A stretch of 64,000 bases of DNA from Pelodera strongyloides (taxonomy: Eukaryota; Nematoda; Chromadorea; Rhabditida; Rhabditidae): the NCBI GenBank assembly GCA_036852015.1, contig JAANDG010000058.1:291001-355000 (forward strand), read 5' to 3'. Below the pieces are notes generated by a model. It was not told where the DNA came from. It saw only the letters and a list, made by a program, of their open reading frames with translations, and did not search any database. This document shows, in pieces, positions 24,456 to 36,600 of this stretch (positions within the stretch are counted from its first letter, which is position 1; every line of letters starts with the position of its first letter). The translations under genes and the position numbers were made by a program.

Positions 24456-26032
24456 ATGATGTCTGACGATGAAATGGATTGGGATAAGAAAGTGTGCGGC
24501 AAAGTCAATAGGTGAGGAGTGAATTGACAGTGAATATGAACTGCAAATGCTGCACTGTGAAACGATGTTACTTCATATATATTGTAATATCTGTGTATCG
24601 TATTATCAATTAACATCAATTGTTGATGAGCAAATCGCCATTTTTCAGGATCATCGGTCGTCGCGCAGGAAGCATTATTACTCCTTGCATAAATGGTGCT
24701 CCAAAGAAAGAGGTTTGTTATATTGTAGTACGTGTATGCATGTATCAATTATTATTGTATTATTCCATTGTATTATTATAGTATTAATTGGCAATGTTCA
24801 GGCAACGAGCAAGGAAGCGAATCTCCTACGGAAGGAATGCCTGTAAATAGTGATTCGGAAGCGCAGGGAACATCATAAACTGGCAGTACGACGTGCGAGT
24901 TGGAAGACTATTGATGATCCGGGCGATCCTCCAGCGCAACATAATTCAGGTACATGTTACTAGATTGAACTTTGCGTATCATTATTATATGTTATGTATT
25001 CACTGAGGCGTATGAATTTACCTAGAGCGTGTTGGGTCACACTAACTAAATAATTAAGGAGACCAACTGCGTACTTCGTTTAGGGCACTCACTTTAATCG
25101 TTTAATCCGCAGAACGCTATGCGAGAAGAGTCCTTCACCTGTCTTGGAAGGTATTTATTGAATGGAGCATAATTCTTCTTACAAGAAACAAACTTGGTGG
25201 GGGCGGGATAAGACTGTATTTCTTGCCACTGTACGGGATAGTAAGACTTAACACATAGTTCATATATAGTATAGAGTAAGAGTTGAAACCTTATATTGTA
25301 CCGTAGTAAAGTAATCATTTAGAAGCCCACGACTACGCCGATTCAATGTGGATGTGGCTGCTCACTACTCTTGATTTCAACGTGAAAAATAATACGCCTA
25401 TTTCATCACGACACACAGCAAGGAGTTGGCTGCCGCGTCTCTCAAAATGTTGGGTTCGGGACGTGTCAAAATAGTCAAAAGCAACCTTTGAACTTTGAAT
25501 AATGTAGTATGCCTCCTTTAGTAGATTACTGTAGCTTTGTTAGCCCTGTAAGCGTTGTACTTGATCTTTTTCATGCAATGACTGTCATAATTCACGTATA
25601 GTAGTTACGAGTTTTTCCAGCTAACCATAATGATAAGAGAAAGCATGTTCACATAGAATGAAAATGGTATACTGTGATCACATCTGATTTCCTCCCTCTC
25701 CCCCCCCCCCCTAGAACCTAGAACGATAAGTGTTCAATCAATGAATCAGTCATGTGTTAATTGTGGTCGTTACATAGATACTGGACAATCTGCTTATGTA
25801 TCTGTATCTGTTATGGAGGGCATGGGCATATCTGGGGTTATTGGTTGGTTTAGTAAGTTTTCCCATTTGTGCAGTTTGTTGATTAGGTTTCCGTGTTGTG
25901 AGTAGTATCATTTCCCGTGTAGCTGGAATAGTCCATGCAATATTGCTCCTAATGTTTGTGAATAGTTACCTTCTTGCTTGGGTTCTTGTTGTTGTTATTT
26001 TGCTGTTGCTGGCATACACTACACGCGCTTGA
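24456..26032 (+). CDS. Candidate C-terminally anchored membrane protein with in-frame stop
   Basis: Exons 24456-24511, 24649-24712, 24802-24949, 25715-25852 and 25923-26032 keep one reading frame, but exon 3 has an in-frame TAA at 24844-24846. The first part (MMSDDEMDWDKKVCGKVN) starts 42 nt after a GTTGCAG acceptor. After the stop the frame continues as a basic segment (RKRREHHKLAVRRASWK), then a CVNCGRYIDTG CxxC pair, then a hydrophobic C-terminal segment (LLAWVLVVVILLLLAY) likely to span a membrane. Either the TAA is real and this is a pseudogene or two overlapping products, or an alternative splice (for example the donor after 24692) bypasses it. I do not recognise the family. Confidence 0.45.
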
Positions 26033-26164
26033 TATTTGTATTTGCTTTCTCCTCCTAATAATAAAGACGTTTTCATTCTTTATGTTATTGTTCACCATCT
26101 TCGCTGGTTTATATATATGTATAATCATGTTGTATTTCGTTATTATACTGCTAATTACCTAATT

Positions 26165-26345
26165 ATGTATCACCACGGCGTTTGCAAGGCCACCCAACGC
26201 CGTACGAACGCCTTGACAATGGAGCCACGGCGTTTGGCACGGCAAAAAAACGCCGTGCGAACGCCTTGACAAAAGTACCACGGCGATCCGACCATTTTGC
26301 CAAGGCGTTCGCACGGCGTCTGCACGGCGTTGACAAGGCAAAGTA
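26165..26345. repeat. GC-rich island, ACGGCGT word family (copy 2)
   Basis: Repeats CACGGCGTTTG, GGCCACCCAACGCCGT and CGAACGCC words in both orientations, matching 19765-19905. It lies directly beside the CCCCAAAA island. Confidence 0.75.
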
Positions 26346-26399
26346 ACCCCTGTGGCCGATTTATTTTTCGCCGATTGGATCCGACAATTCTACATACCA

Positions 26400-27130
26400 C
26401 TGGAACATCTTGCCCCAAAAATGCCGCGGTTTTGCAACGTTGCCCCAAAATTGCCGCGGTTATGTTGCCCCAAAATTGCCAGGGCAGCGAGATAGTGTTG
26501 AGAAAGAGTAGAGGGAAAAGTTTTCAGATTGCTCCAAAATTGCCGCGCCGTGACGCGCGCCGCTCCGCATTAGTTGAATATATGCCGGTCGGAGGGACTA
26601 GGCCAAACTTTTTGCAGGGTCTGACATGTGCGTTATGTCCGAGTGGTCTAAGGCGCAGTTCCAGAACAGGTGTCGAATCATGTCGGCAGGTTCGATTCCT
26701 GTCAAGTGATTGTGTCTTGCAAAGATGTACTCATACAAAATATGTGTATTGCAGATGTTAAAACATCTATATATTAATAATATAATATAATATTAATAAT
26801 ATAATTATTTGCAAAACAAAATCACTGGCAGGTTCGATTCTTGTCAATGCTTTTGTTTTGCAAAGGTATATTGCCGCGAAATTGCCCCAAAATTGCCGCA
26901 CGGCAGAAGTGGTGCCCCAAAAATGCCCCAAAAGTGCCGCACGGCAGAAGTCGTGCCCCAAAAATGCCTCAAAATTGCCGCATGGCAGAAATGCGTGCCT
27001 CAGAAATGCCCCAAAATTGCCGCACGGCAAAATGGGTGCCCCAAAAATGCCCCAAAATTGCCGCGCGGCAACTCGGCTTTTGTGCCCCGGCATTTTTGGG
27101 GCAAAATCGCGGCAATTTTGGAGCAAAATC
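26400..27130. repeat. GC-rich island, GCCCCAAAATTGCCG word family
   Basis: More than ten direct copies of GCCCCAAAA(A/T)TGCC alternate with CGCACGGCA, with inverted copies at the right end (GGCATTTTTGGGGCA). A tRNA-like module and an AT-rich stretch lie in the middle. Open frames in three phases are by-products of the repeat. Confidence 0.8.
26630..26708 (+). other. tRNA-like (Leu/Ser-type) module inside a repeat
   Basis: GTCCGAGTGGTCTAAGGCGC matches the D-arm/box A of long-arm tRNAs, and GGCAGGTTCGATTCCTGTC matches a T-arm/box B. The part between does not fold into a normal anticodon arm. More likely a Pol III promoter module of a SINE-like repeat than a working tRNA. A related module is at 40541. 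Confidence 0.55.
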
Positions 27131-27694
27131 TTCCAGTGACATACCCGATGAACTCGAGTGGATTGCGCCCGCCCGCCGCCCTTTACTCTTGTTTACTACA
27201 TTACATTATATTATTACATTCTATTATTATTAGCTTTATGAAGTAGCAAATAGAAACATTCACCCCTTAGTTATTCACATGTACCTCGTCCATTCCATTG
27301 TTGTACATAGTTTTTGTCGCTTGTTATATACGCTTTATTACTCTCATTGTTATTTTTGTTGTTGTTGTCGTTGTTGTTATATTATTGTTGTCTTTTTTTT
27401 GTCTTCCGCTTTACTTCGGTGCACGCTGAATAAAGTATTCATATAAAACAAATTATTGTTATTGTTCATTGTTATCTTATTGTTATTTGTTGTTTGTGTG
27501 CGTCGCGAAGTCTTTCTATATTTTTCGGCATTTATTTTGCAAAGTTCCACATTCACTTCACATCTAGCATAGCTCATGAACACCTTTTATTCACACAACA
27601 TAGTAGTCGTCAATTTAACAATATCGGAGAAGTTGCGGTTGCTAGTTTTTCACACAAAGCGTGAGCCGCCAGATAACTTCCTTTTTGCTTGCAG

Positions 27695-30600
27695 ATGGCT
27701 TCCATTGAAGACGAAGACTACTTTCCCCGGGGAGGCAAACAAATAGACGATGTCTCCATTCCGCGTGGAGGTAAAAAGATTGCTGTCGTTTCAAAAGTGA
27801 CACAGGTACGTTTTTCAAACAAGCATGTTGCATATATGTTTTTTTTCAAGCGGACCTATGTCGTACTTCACTGTCGTGCAAAACCTAGTTGGGCGAGGCC
27901 CGCGCCCGGCCCGCTCAGAAATGGCGGTGAATGCCAACTTTTGATCTATTGGAACAAGTTGTCTCTGGCGTCTTTTCCCGAAGCACAGACACGTCAGTCC
28001 AAGTACAACATTGATCCCCAACATGATAATCTAGCCTTTTCAGTTAAAGGATTCGTTTTATCTTTTTCACGTTATAGGGTATTTAACTGCTGTTTCGGAA
28101 GCACGAAACACCTCAAAAAATCATTCAGGGCGGGTTTCACTTTCCATATAAGTACACGTATTAGCCACGTGCATGCGAATATCTTTACTAAATTCAAATT
28201 TGTCCCTGATCATCAATTTTTGTAGCGAGTTTCTAATTGTCCTTATTTATGGAAAGTGATGGGGTTTCCATGTATGCGATTCGCACCTGCGAAAATGTCA
28301 AACCGCTGTCCATGTTCAATTCATTTTACATGCATGTAACTGCCTACCGTAACCCATGCGAATCGCACGTTTGACATGGTCCTGCAGCGAAAGTGTATCA
28401 GATCCATACTAGTTGAAGTAAATCCGTACTATTTTGAAATAGATCCATACTAGATCCAAAATCGCTGCGGGACCATGTCATTTACATCGACTCGAACATG
28501 GACAGCGGGTTGACATTTTCGCAGGTGCGAATCGCATACATGGAAACCCCATCAAAGCCGCGCTGAATGATTTTTGGGCCAGATTCGCCCTGTTTCGGCC
28601 TCGCGAAACAGCAGTTAAATACTCTATTACATTTTTCGTGTCTGTTTTAGAGTGCCATTACATTTTTCGTGTCTGTTTTAGAGTGCCATCTTTGTGAAAA
28701 ACGCAGGACTGGCTGATCCAAAAGTGCAGGTATGTTTTTCTTTTGCGGTTTCATCTATTTCAACTGTATTTTTGGCTTTCTCTATTTGTCTAGATTTGTC
28801 TAGAAAGTTAAGCGCAATGCGATCGCGATGTAGCCATTTGAAATTGGGAGGGAAGTTTGTTAAGCTCTAGAATTTCATACAATATTTTGGAGTGAAGCTA
28901 CTTTGTTTATATTTAGCCTGCAAGCAAGGCGATGATGTCCAGCGAATTGAAACCGGGATTGCTTGGTATTGGAGTGGTTGTTTCTGTGAGTTTCAGTTAT
29001 TAGTTGACCTAGATGTGAGTTACAATTTTCACGTCACTAAGGTCCAAAAATAGTCAAATTCAGATAATATTATGTTGCCATATATCCAATTGTTCGGTTA
29101 TTCCTGCCTTAGCTGCAGCCGATTATACTGACTACTGAGCGCTCTTTTCGACCTCATATCTCGAATCGACTCATTTATTCTTTACCAGCCGTTCGAAGAG
29201 CCCTACGGGCTCTTCTCCGACTGGAGGAATCGGCCTTCGGCCGATTGTTTCCCTATTTAAAAAAAGGATTGCTACAATTTAAAAAGTTAACTCTCGAGTC
29301 TTTCTCCTCCTACACATTCACACGTCTCTAATTGTGGAAACGTATAATAATCAGTTTGGATCACCACTCGTCTAATGCTACCATGCAAATTTGCTATTGA
29401 AGGTGCTGTATGTAGGGCAGAGGATTGTCCTTGTGATAAGCTAGCATAGCTCAGCAGGTAGAGCGTTGGACTGTGAAGCGAGAGATTGTGTGCTGCTGTG
29501 GGTTCGAATCCCGCCAGCGGCAAAGATTTTGTATGTTCTCATTCGATTGTGAATAGAAAATTTTCTTTATGAAAGGATTTCGTTGCGTTCACACGCGGCT
29601 TCAAACAAAAAAGTAAACTCTTCTCCTTTATATAATAAGATATTTACAGATTTGTCCGCTGGAAGTCATTCTCGAAACTTCACATGGTGCGCTGGTGTCT
29701 CTACCAGCTAATAAGGTTGATTATATTTCATCTTCTTTACTTGCGCCATAAAGATCCAAAATTGTTATTTATACATATGGTTAAATTGAGATAACGCATT
29801 CATGTTTCTTCGATGTATTCCGTGTTGCAGGTCGTGCTGGTGCCGGTGTGTGCTGATGATGTAGATAGTAAATGTTTCCCTTAAATTTCAGGTTAGTGAA
29901 ACATTTTCCGCTCAAGCCAGTTCCGGTGAGGTTACACTGGATGACGTATTTTCCATCGGTCAACTGGTACCCTTTAAGGTGGACGAAAAGAAATCAGGTT
30001 GGTAGTTTTCACATTTTTTTTCTCAGTCTGTCTGTATTTTGTCATTTTTTTTTGAAGTCGTATATTAGGTGTTACCTTATCATATTCTGAGCTTCGTCTG
30101 GTGCCCAACCGCCCAACTTTCCCTTTTACCTTGTTTTGCTTGCAGAATCATCTCCTAAGCCAGTCGTAACTTCATTCCCGGCTGCTATAAACAAGCACAT
30201 CACCATTGAAACCCTCCGGCCGGGACTAGTTTTAGCCGCAAGTATCTCCGCGGTATCAGAAAATCGTATGTTTGTCTGGGTTTTGTCGTTTTGTTTTCAG
30301 ATGTCCAAACTTTTGGTGCAGTAAGTGGGGTGTAAGTAGTGGTACGATGATTAAATAAATAGAATGCACAATGCTATTGTAGGTATCATCTATTATCTAT
30401 GTGGCGGCCGCGTCCCTTAGCTTAGTTGTCGTTAAAGTTAGGATCGAAATAAAAAATGAACAACTTCCTTCAAAACTAACAATATACCTTTAGACGCTGA
30501 TGTGGATATTGGTATGGGTGGATCTTTGGCATCTATGAAGGTGCACGCAGGGACAACATTTGTTGTGGGGCAAACCTTGTTGGTATGTATTGCGTTGTTT

Positions 30601-33600
30601 CGGTGTTTCGTTGTTTGTTGTAATATAGTTATATATTTCATTTATTTCATAATTTCTTGTGGGCTTGCTTTGAGTGTGTATTATGGCAAGTAACGACCTT
30701 CTGCATATATCCTAATTTGCAATTCTTTAATTGTTCCTGACCCTGACCATTGGTTGGGGTTGGTTATTGAGCTGTTATTTTTTAACTGCTTAAAATAAAG
30801 TAAGATATTTTCTCATATATATTATTGTTGTTTTGTTTTCAGGTTCTTTATAAAGGGACGAAAGAGAATGTTATGAAAGTATCATATCGCACGGAGGGAG
30901 GCGATTTGATAATCGATAACTCGCAGCCTATGGATCTGAATTGTCTCACCCCTGGTTCAGTGATCAAGACCACTGTGCACTCTTCTTCCTTTGCTGGTCT
31001 TCATGTACAATTTGGAAAAGGTAAAGCTATTGTTGGGAATTTTTTGTGGAAATATGAGCTTTTTTATTAGGTGGAAGGGCTCGCATTCTTTTAAAGCGAA
31101 ATGCTAGCCCCTTTATAAAATTTGCATATGATAAGCAAATCCTATGTATCCTATGCTAATTTTGTACGATTGCCGCGGACGATCGTACAAAATTAGCATA
31201 GGATACATAGGATTTGCTTATCACTTGCAAATTTTCCAAACAGGCTAGCATTTCGCTTTAAAGTGAATAGTATGGAGTGCCTACGGGCCCGTGTCACATG
31301 TTTGGTGAGGGTTTAGTTAATTTCATATATAGAAATGCACTGTGCAGAGCAAGCACTCTCTTACTTAAAATGCTTCGTTTCAGACCGCACTGCCTTTGTG
31401 TACAACCGGCATTTACCCACTGATTTTACGTATGACGAAAATAAGTCACAAGTGAGTTTTTAATAATAACTACAGACTACTTACTGGTTAATGGTGAACT
31501 AGGTGAACTGTCGTTCTTGAACTAAGGCAAGGGGTTATCAACTATTAATTTTCTGTACTATCGCTGTGGTTTTGTTCTAATTAAACTCTGTTTTACACTT
31601 GCAATTTCAGTACTTTCAGAGTATACGCGTCATTGTGCTGTTTTGTGAGCCAAATACGAATACCCTGGTGCTATCCGCTCATCCACACATGATCAATTTT
31701 CACGATTCAACCCTGAGAACAAACTTTCCAGTATGTTTTTTTTGTATTTGTAAAATCATCTTCGTGTTAATTTTACTATATTATTATAACATGTGTTGTG
31801 CGACGATGTTCAGTCCACTTTCTTTGCCACACATTAAGTTGAAACGAGAGGTACGAGGTACTCCTCAGTGATCAAATTCACAAGCGTCTGAATGCAATTA
31901 TGCAACTTAGCATTTAGGGTATTTCGGCAACTAAACAGTACAAGGTGACTGTAACCTCCGTGTCCCCACCGATTGTCAACTTTTCGTTGACAACAGAAGC
32001 CGAAGTGGAAGACGAACTGGGAGTGCGCACTGTTAAGGAAACATTTCGTGCCATGGCGCACAAGAGCCAGTTGAAAATGGACAAACTGGGTATGATTGTC
32101 TCTGTTGATTTGTTGATTATCTTGGATCTGCTGTTTGCCTAATTGTGAACGTTTTAGCTTGGTTTATTGATTTGGAATTTCCTTCCTGGCTTTCTTTTTT
32201 TATGTCGAGGATTGTTGAGGTTCGACTTCAGCTTTAAAGTTCAATTACATTACGACGGTTTTTCGTCACTAAGCTAGTTTAGGAAGTACATGATATGAGA
32301 TATGAGCTATGATTCCCAACCCCAGGTAGGACATGTGCTTATATGTAGTAGCTAAAATTTGATTTAAAAAAAATAACCAAAGTAAAATTTTTTAATTTAT
32401 CTTGCATTAAACTATATCCAGATGTTCCGTTTTGCAGTGTGAGTGCGGTGGAGGGGGGAAACATTCACATGACCACTGACCACATCATTCATTTATGCAC
32501 ACGTTTTGATAATTGATTGGTTTTTCGTTTTTAGTGTCCGATTATGCTGAAGGTACAACACACACTGTGCGAGTCGTATCTGTGTCGCCCATCGATCGCT
32601 CAATGTATGTATCGGACAAAGATTCGGTTTTGAGCATGGTGAGTGATGAGGGACTTGCATTCATTGTAAATATATTGTTCTCACTTCGTACGCGACAACC
32701 TGTAGTAGAATGATTTAAAGCGGTATTGCATGTGGTCGGGATACGACCGGTATTTTCATGTATTTTGTGCTATTTGTGTTCGTTCATTACGTGCCTACTA
32801 ATTTGTATACAGTACATTTTAGTGCAAGTGCAGTTATCCGGTATATGCTTCACAAATCTACCATACTGTTTTATTGGAGTTTTAATTTATTACAGAAAGG
32901 ACGTGCCGGTGAATTGCTCATGGGGACAGTCAAAGCCATTACGGGACATCGGGTTTATGTTAATGTAAGTCATATTGTTGTGTTTATGTTAGTGTTCAAA
33001 TCGTTGTGTTATTTGGTTTATCTTCTGGTTTCGTAGAGTACGATCAGACACTATCCTTCTGTTCAACTGTTCAAACTCTTCCGTACTTTTCGATTTGAAT
33101 TGGAATACATAGTCTTGCAGCAGTTGTAATTAAACTTGTCCTTGACCTTCCTTTTGGGATTTCCTATTGCTGGAGGAATATTGTCTTTTTACTTGTATGT
33201 ATATGCTCCGAAACATGATGTCAAAAATCTTTTTTTCAATGTTTGTATTTCAGATTGCCCGTGGTTATAGTGGTTTTATTGATTCGCATCATCACTTGTA
33301 CGATACGAAATTGACGGACCTTAACGGTTCAAAGCCCGTGTTTTCTGTTGGTAAGTTGGAGTATTTTTTTGCACTTGTTGGGTTTGTGTAGTTAGAATCT
33401 TGAAACAGTGTATAAGTTATGCGTTTTTTTTTCCACGAAGATTAATGTGCCCCCAGTCAGTACTGAGGAAAGAGGGAGGCGTTCGTGCGGCATTTTAACT
33501 CACCACGCTGTAGTCCATTATCAATATCAGATTCACGTTGTTTCCAGGCGACACGGTTAAATGCCGTGCTCTGTGTGATATGGATCTCCTCATTCATTCG

Positions 33601-36600
33601 TATTCTCCACTACCGTTGACTTGTAGACCATCACTACTGAAGCTTGAAACTGTGGTTGAGAAAGTCGCCCCCGACTTTGTGGGAAAGAAGACGACAGGCC
33701 TCGTTATGCAATTTATGAATCAGAAAGGGCGGGTTGATAGTTTTACTTTGGAACTTTGGATTTTTTTAATAAATGAGCGCACTGCTGGAAATCTCGAAAA
33801 GTGCATTGAAGTGGGAATGAGTTTGTTAATTTGTGAGTGTTGTAGTTTTTTTTTAATTAGGTGACATCTTGAAATTGAAAACAATTTTAGTAGAAAAATT
33901 AGTACTTAGTACTTCTGAGTTCGTCTGCTTTAGCTATTGGCGAAGGTACTCTCTCTTATTTGTGCTTTGAGTATGTTTTTTTTATCTAGTCGTTTTCATA
34001 TACACTTGTTTTCTTAGAAAATCCCGAGGTGCGATAGTGTCATTCTTCAATAACTGCACAGGATTTCTGCCACAGAAGGAGGTGGAGCGTTTGCATAGTT
34101 TGAGGTTTGTAGTTTTTTGTTGTTGCATAAATGGAATCACCTTATGTTGCACATCTGTGGTATTTTATGTTGTTTATGCTTTTTTAATTTATAAAATTAT
34201 GTATTGTTTTCTTTCGCTATTCATTGTGGTGTGCAAAGTGCACAGAAAGTAATGAGCCAGACTTATAATTTGGTAAGAATATAATGTAAGCGTATTTAAT
34301 AAATGCGCCTATAATAAATTAAGCTATGAATGTACGTACCTGTTTTACTAAAACTTCGCACACGTTACGTTCAGTTGATTATTTTATTTTATTTGTTTTA
34401 GGCGATTTGCAGCGGTTGACGTGGAACTTGTTGGATATGACGAGGGGAAATACGCCTTGAAATGTCTACAGACAGGTTGGAGTTTGGAGTTTTGCGCTAC
34501 AGCTTGTAAATTATGCAGATTAGCTTATTAATTAGGTAGTTTATCAGTTAGGTATATTATCTTATCAATTAATCAATTTATTTAATCACTTGCGTAAAAT
34601 AGCTTAGCAATTAGACTAATAAGCTTATCAATTAAGCAAATTAGCGTACCCCTATGTGATGTGGCCAACCAGCGGCTTGTTCTTTTGTCAATCGTGCTAT
34701 AAGTGTCTCAATCGTGCTATAAGGCGTATGTAGTAAGTATGGCCGTGCTTAGTATACGATACATTGGTCTGTACTATTTGAGTTTTTAGAGAGCACCAGA
34801 GAACGTTTTATGAAAACTCCCTAGAGAAAACAGAGAATCATTAAGAATAGACTGTTAAAGCTATATAAAGTGTATGGCTTGTTTCGTTTTCAGAGAATTG
34901 CTCAACCTCTGTTGATGCTGCTGAAACAGTATTAAACTTAAAAGAGGTTCGTTAGTTCGCTTGCCTTCGTTAAACATTGCACAGCCAACTTAAGCTTGGT
35001 GACTGGTAAATAATTACATGTTAGTGAATCTTTCGCTGTACGCTGTACCCGTTGTGATTTTGCGGTATCGGAACGGAGTCTGTGCCGCTACTTATAGGTC
35101 ATTAGTAAAAGTTCCTTATCCAAATCTCAAAATTTTAGACCGGTCTCAACAAACTGCACTCTTTCGTTTATTGTGAAGATCACGCATTGAAGAAGCAGCG
35201 TAATTGGGCGAAGAATTACAAATGTCCCTCTCCAGGAGCACTAGTGGATGTGACTGTAGAACAGGTGTGTAATACGTCGGAAACATTACAACACAGATAT
35301 TGTTTTGGAAGTCCCGTGTTCCGTGCCCAATTAGATCGTTTGGACTGCTTCTTTTACGAGTTCGGTTAGGTTCACTGGTGAAACTCCGCGCCATTACCTC
35401 GCACACAATGAGGGGCCGCCGCTGGTGCGCGGCGCGCCCTCACTAGGGTGCGCGGTAGGTGCGCCATATGGCGTTAGCGCACCCCTGGCGCGGGCTAGCA
35501 CCTTAGAGGTGGCACCCTTCTTTTGTGCGCGGAGTTTCACGTTGTTTGCTGTGAAAGTTGTGTATTTTCCTTCATAATAGTTCACCGTACTCATACCAGA
35601 TTGTCGACGACGTCATTTTTGTCGTTTTCGAAGGAAAGAAAACGTCAAAGAAGGTTTACGGCAAGCTTGTCGATGTGCAGGATGGAAAGACCTTGGTGGT
35701 GAGGCTTTGGATTTTTTAATAATAATTTATTTTATCAAGAAGATGCGGCGTCTTTGTTTGCTTTTGCGTTGTCTTTGTAGTAGGAAAGGTGAACTTGGAG
35801 AATTTAGCTTCCGTTTCTGATGTATATGTATGATGTATGTATTGAACCAAAGATATAGTACAGTAGTTTACAACGCCTTACGATCGTGCCGTGTATATTT
35901 TTCTTTTTCGTAAAGAAGTAAAGACTATCTAAGTTCTTATTCTTTGAAAGCGACTCATGACTGGACTGCATAGCACATAGACGTAGGCGCGTAGATGACA
36001 AACGTCTATGGCTAGAAGCTAGAAGAAGGATTAGATTAGGGTATCTTGTTGTTTTCTCATTTTATCCAATGTTTTTAGGTGAATTCCAGAGCAATGGCTT
36101 GTGTTGCTGGCTACGACTTTGAGACGCGACGTGCCGATTTGACACTTTTAAAACCGGGTCTTGCTAAGGAAATTGATCGCCAAGGAACCGTATGTCTTAG
36201 CCTTATTAGTATTTTTAATTTTGTTGGTAATTGTAATACTAGCCGTTTCACGGGTGCCATCCGTCTCATAGGCTTTTAGTCTGGAATGAAAGGCCTCTAT
36301 TGGTAGACTCTCGTTTCGCGAAGAACTACCGCAGTTTGCTTTGTATGTTGTAAAAGTGCTTGTCGATGTACCAACACGCCTGGTCGTGACCATGTCCTCT
36401 CGGTCATTATCATTGCGAATTAGTCACGTGGTTTCATCATCTGGTTGGTATACAGTATACTTCAGGTAATCTTTTCCAAATCTGGATATATTGTCGTCCG
36501 ATCGATATCTGGTTCCATCTTCTTTTTGTCTGCACAGGGAATGACTGTTCAAACAGGGCAACCGGTGGATTTGTTGGTATGTTTTGTTCAAAGTTGCTCC

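Larger units (their letters stand above)
26033..27694. other. Intergenic region dominated by GC-rich islands
   Basis: Contains the islands at 26165-26345 and 26400-27130, a tRNA-like module and, from 27140 on, AT-rich simple sequence with TTGTTATT runs. No gene seen. The last bases (TTTTTGCTTGCAG) form the splice acceptor directly before the RRP5 start codon. Confidence 0.55.

Noticed and set aside
26297..27246. Several overlapping 90-150-residue frames
   Set aside because: They are open in three phases because the sequence is a tandem GC-rich repeat. Codon-like properties come from the repeat word.
29440..29522. Functional tRNA-His
   Set aside because: The anticodon and acceptor stems are mispaired, and it is kept only as a tRNA-like sequence.
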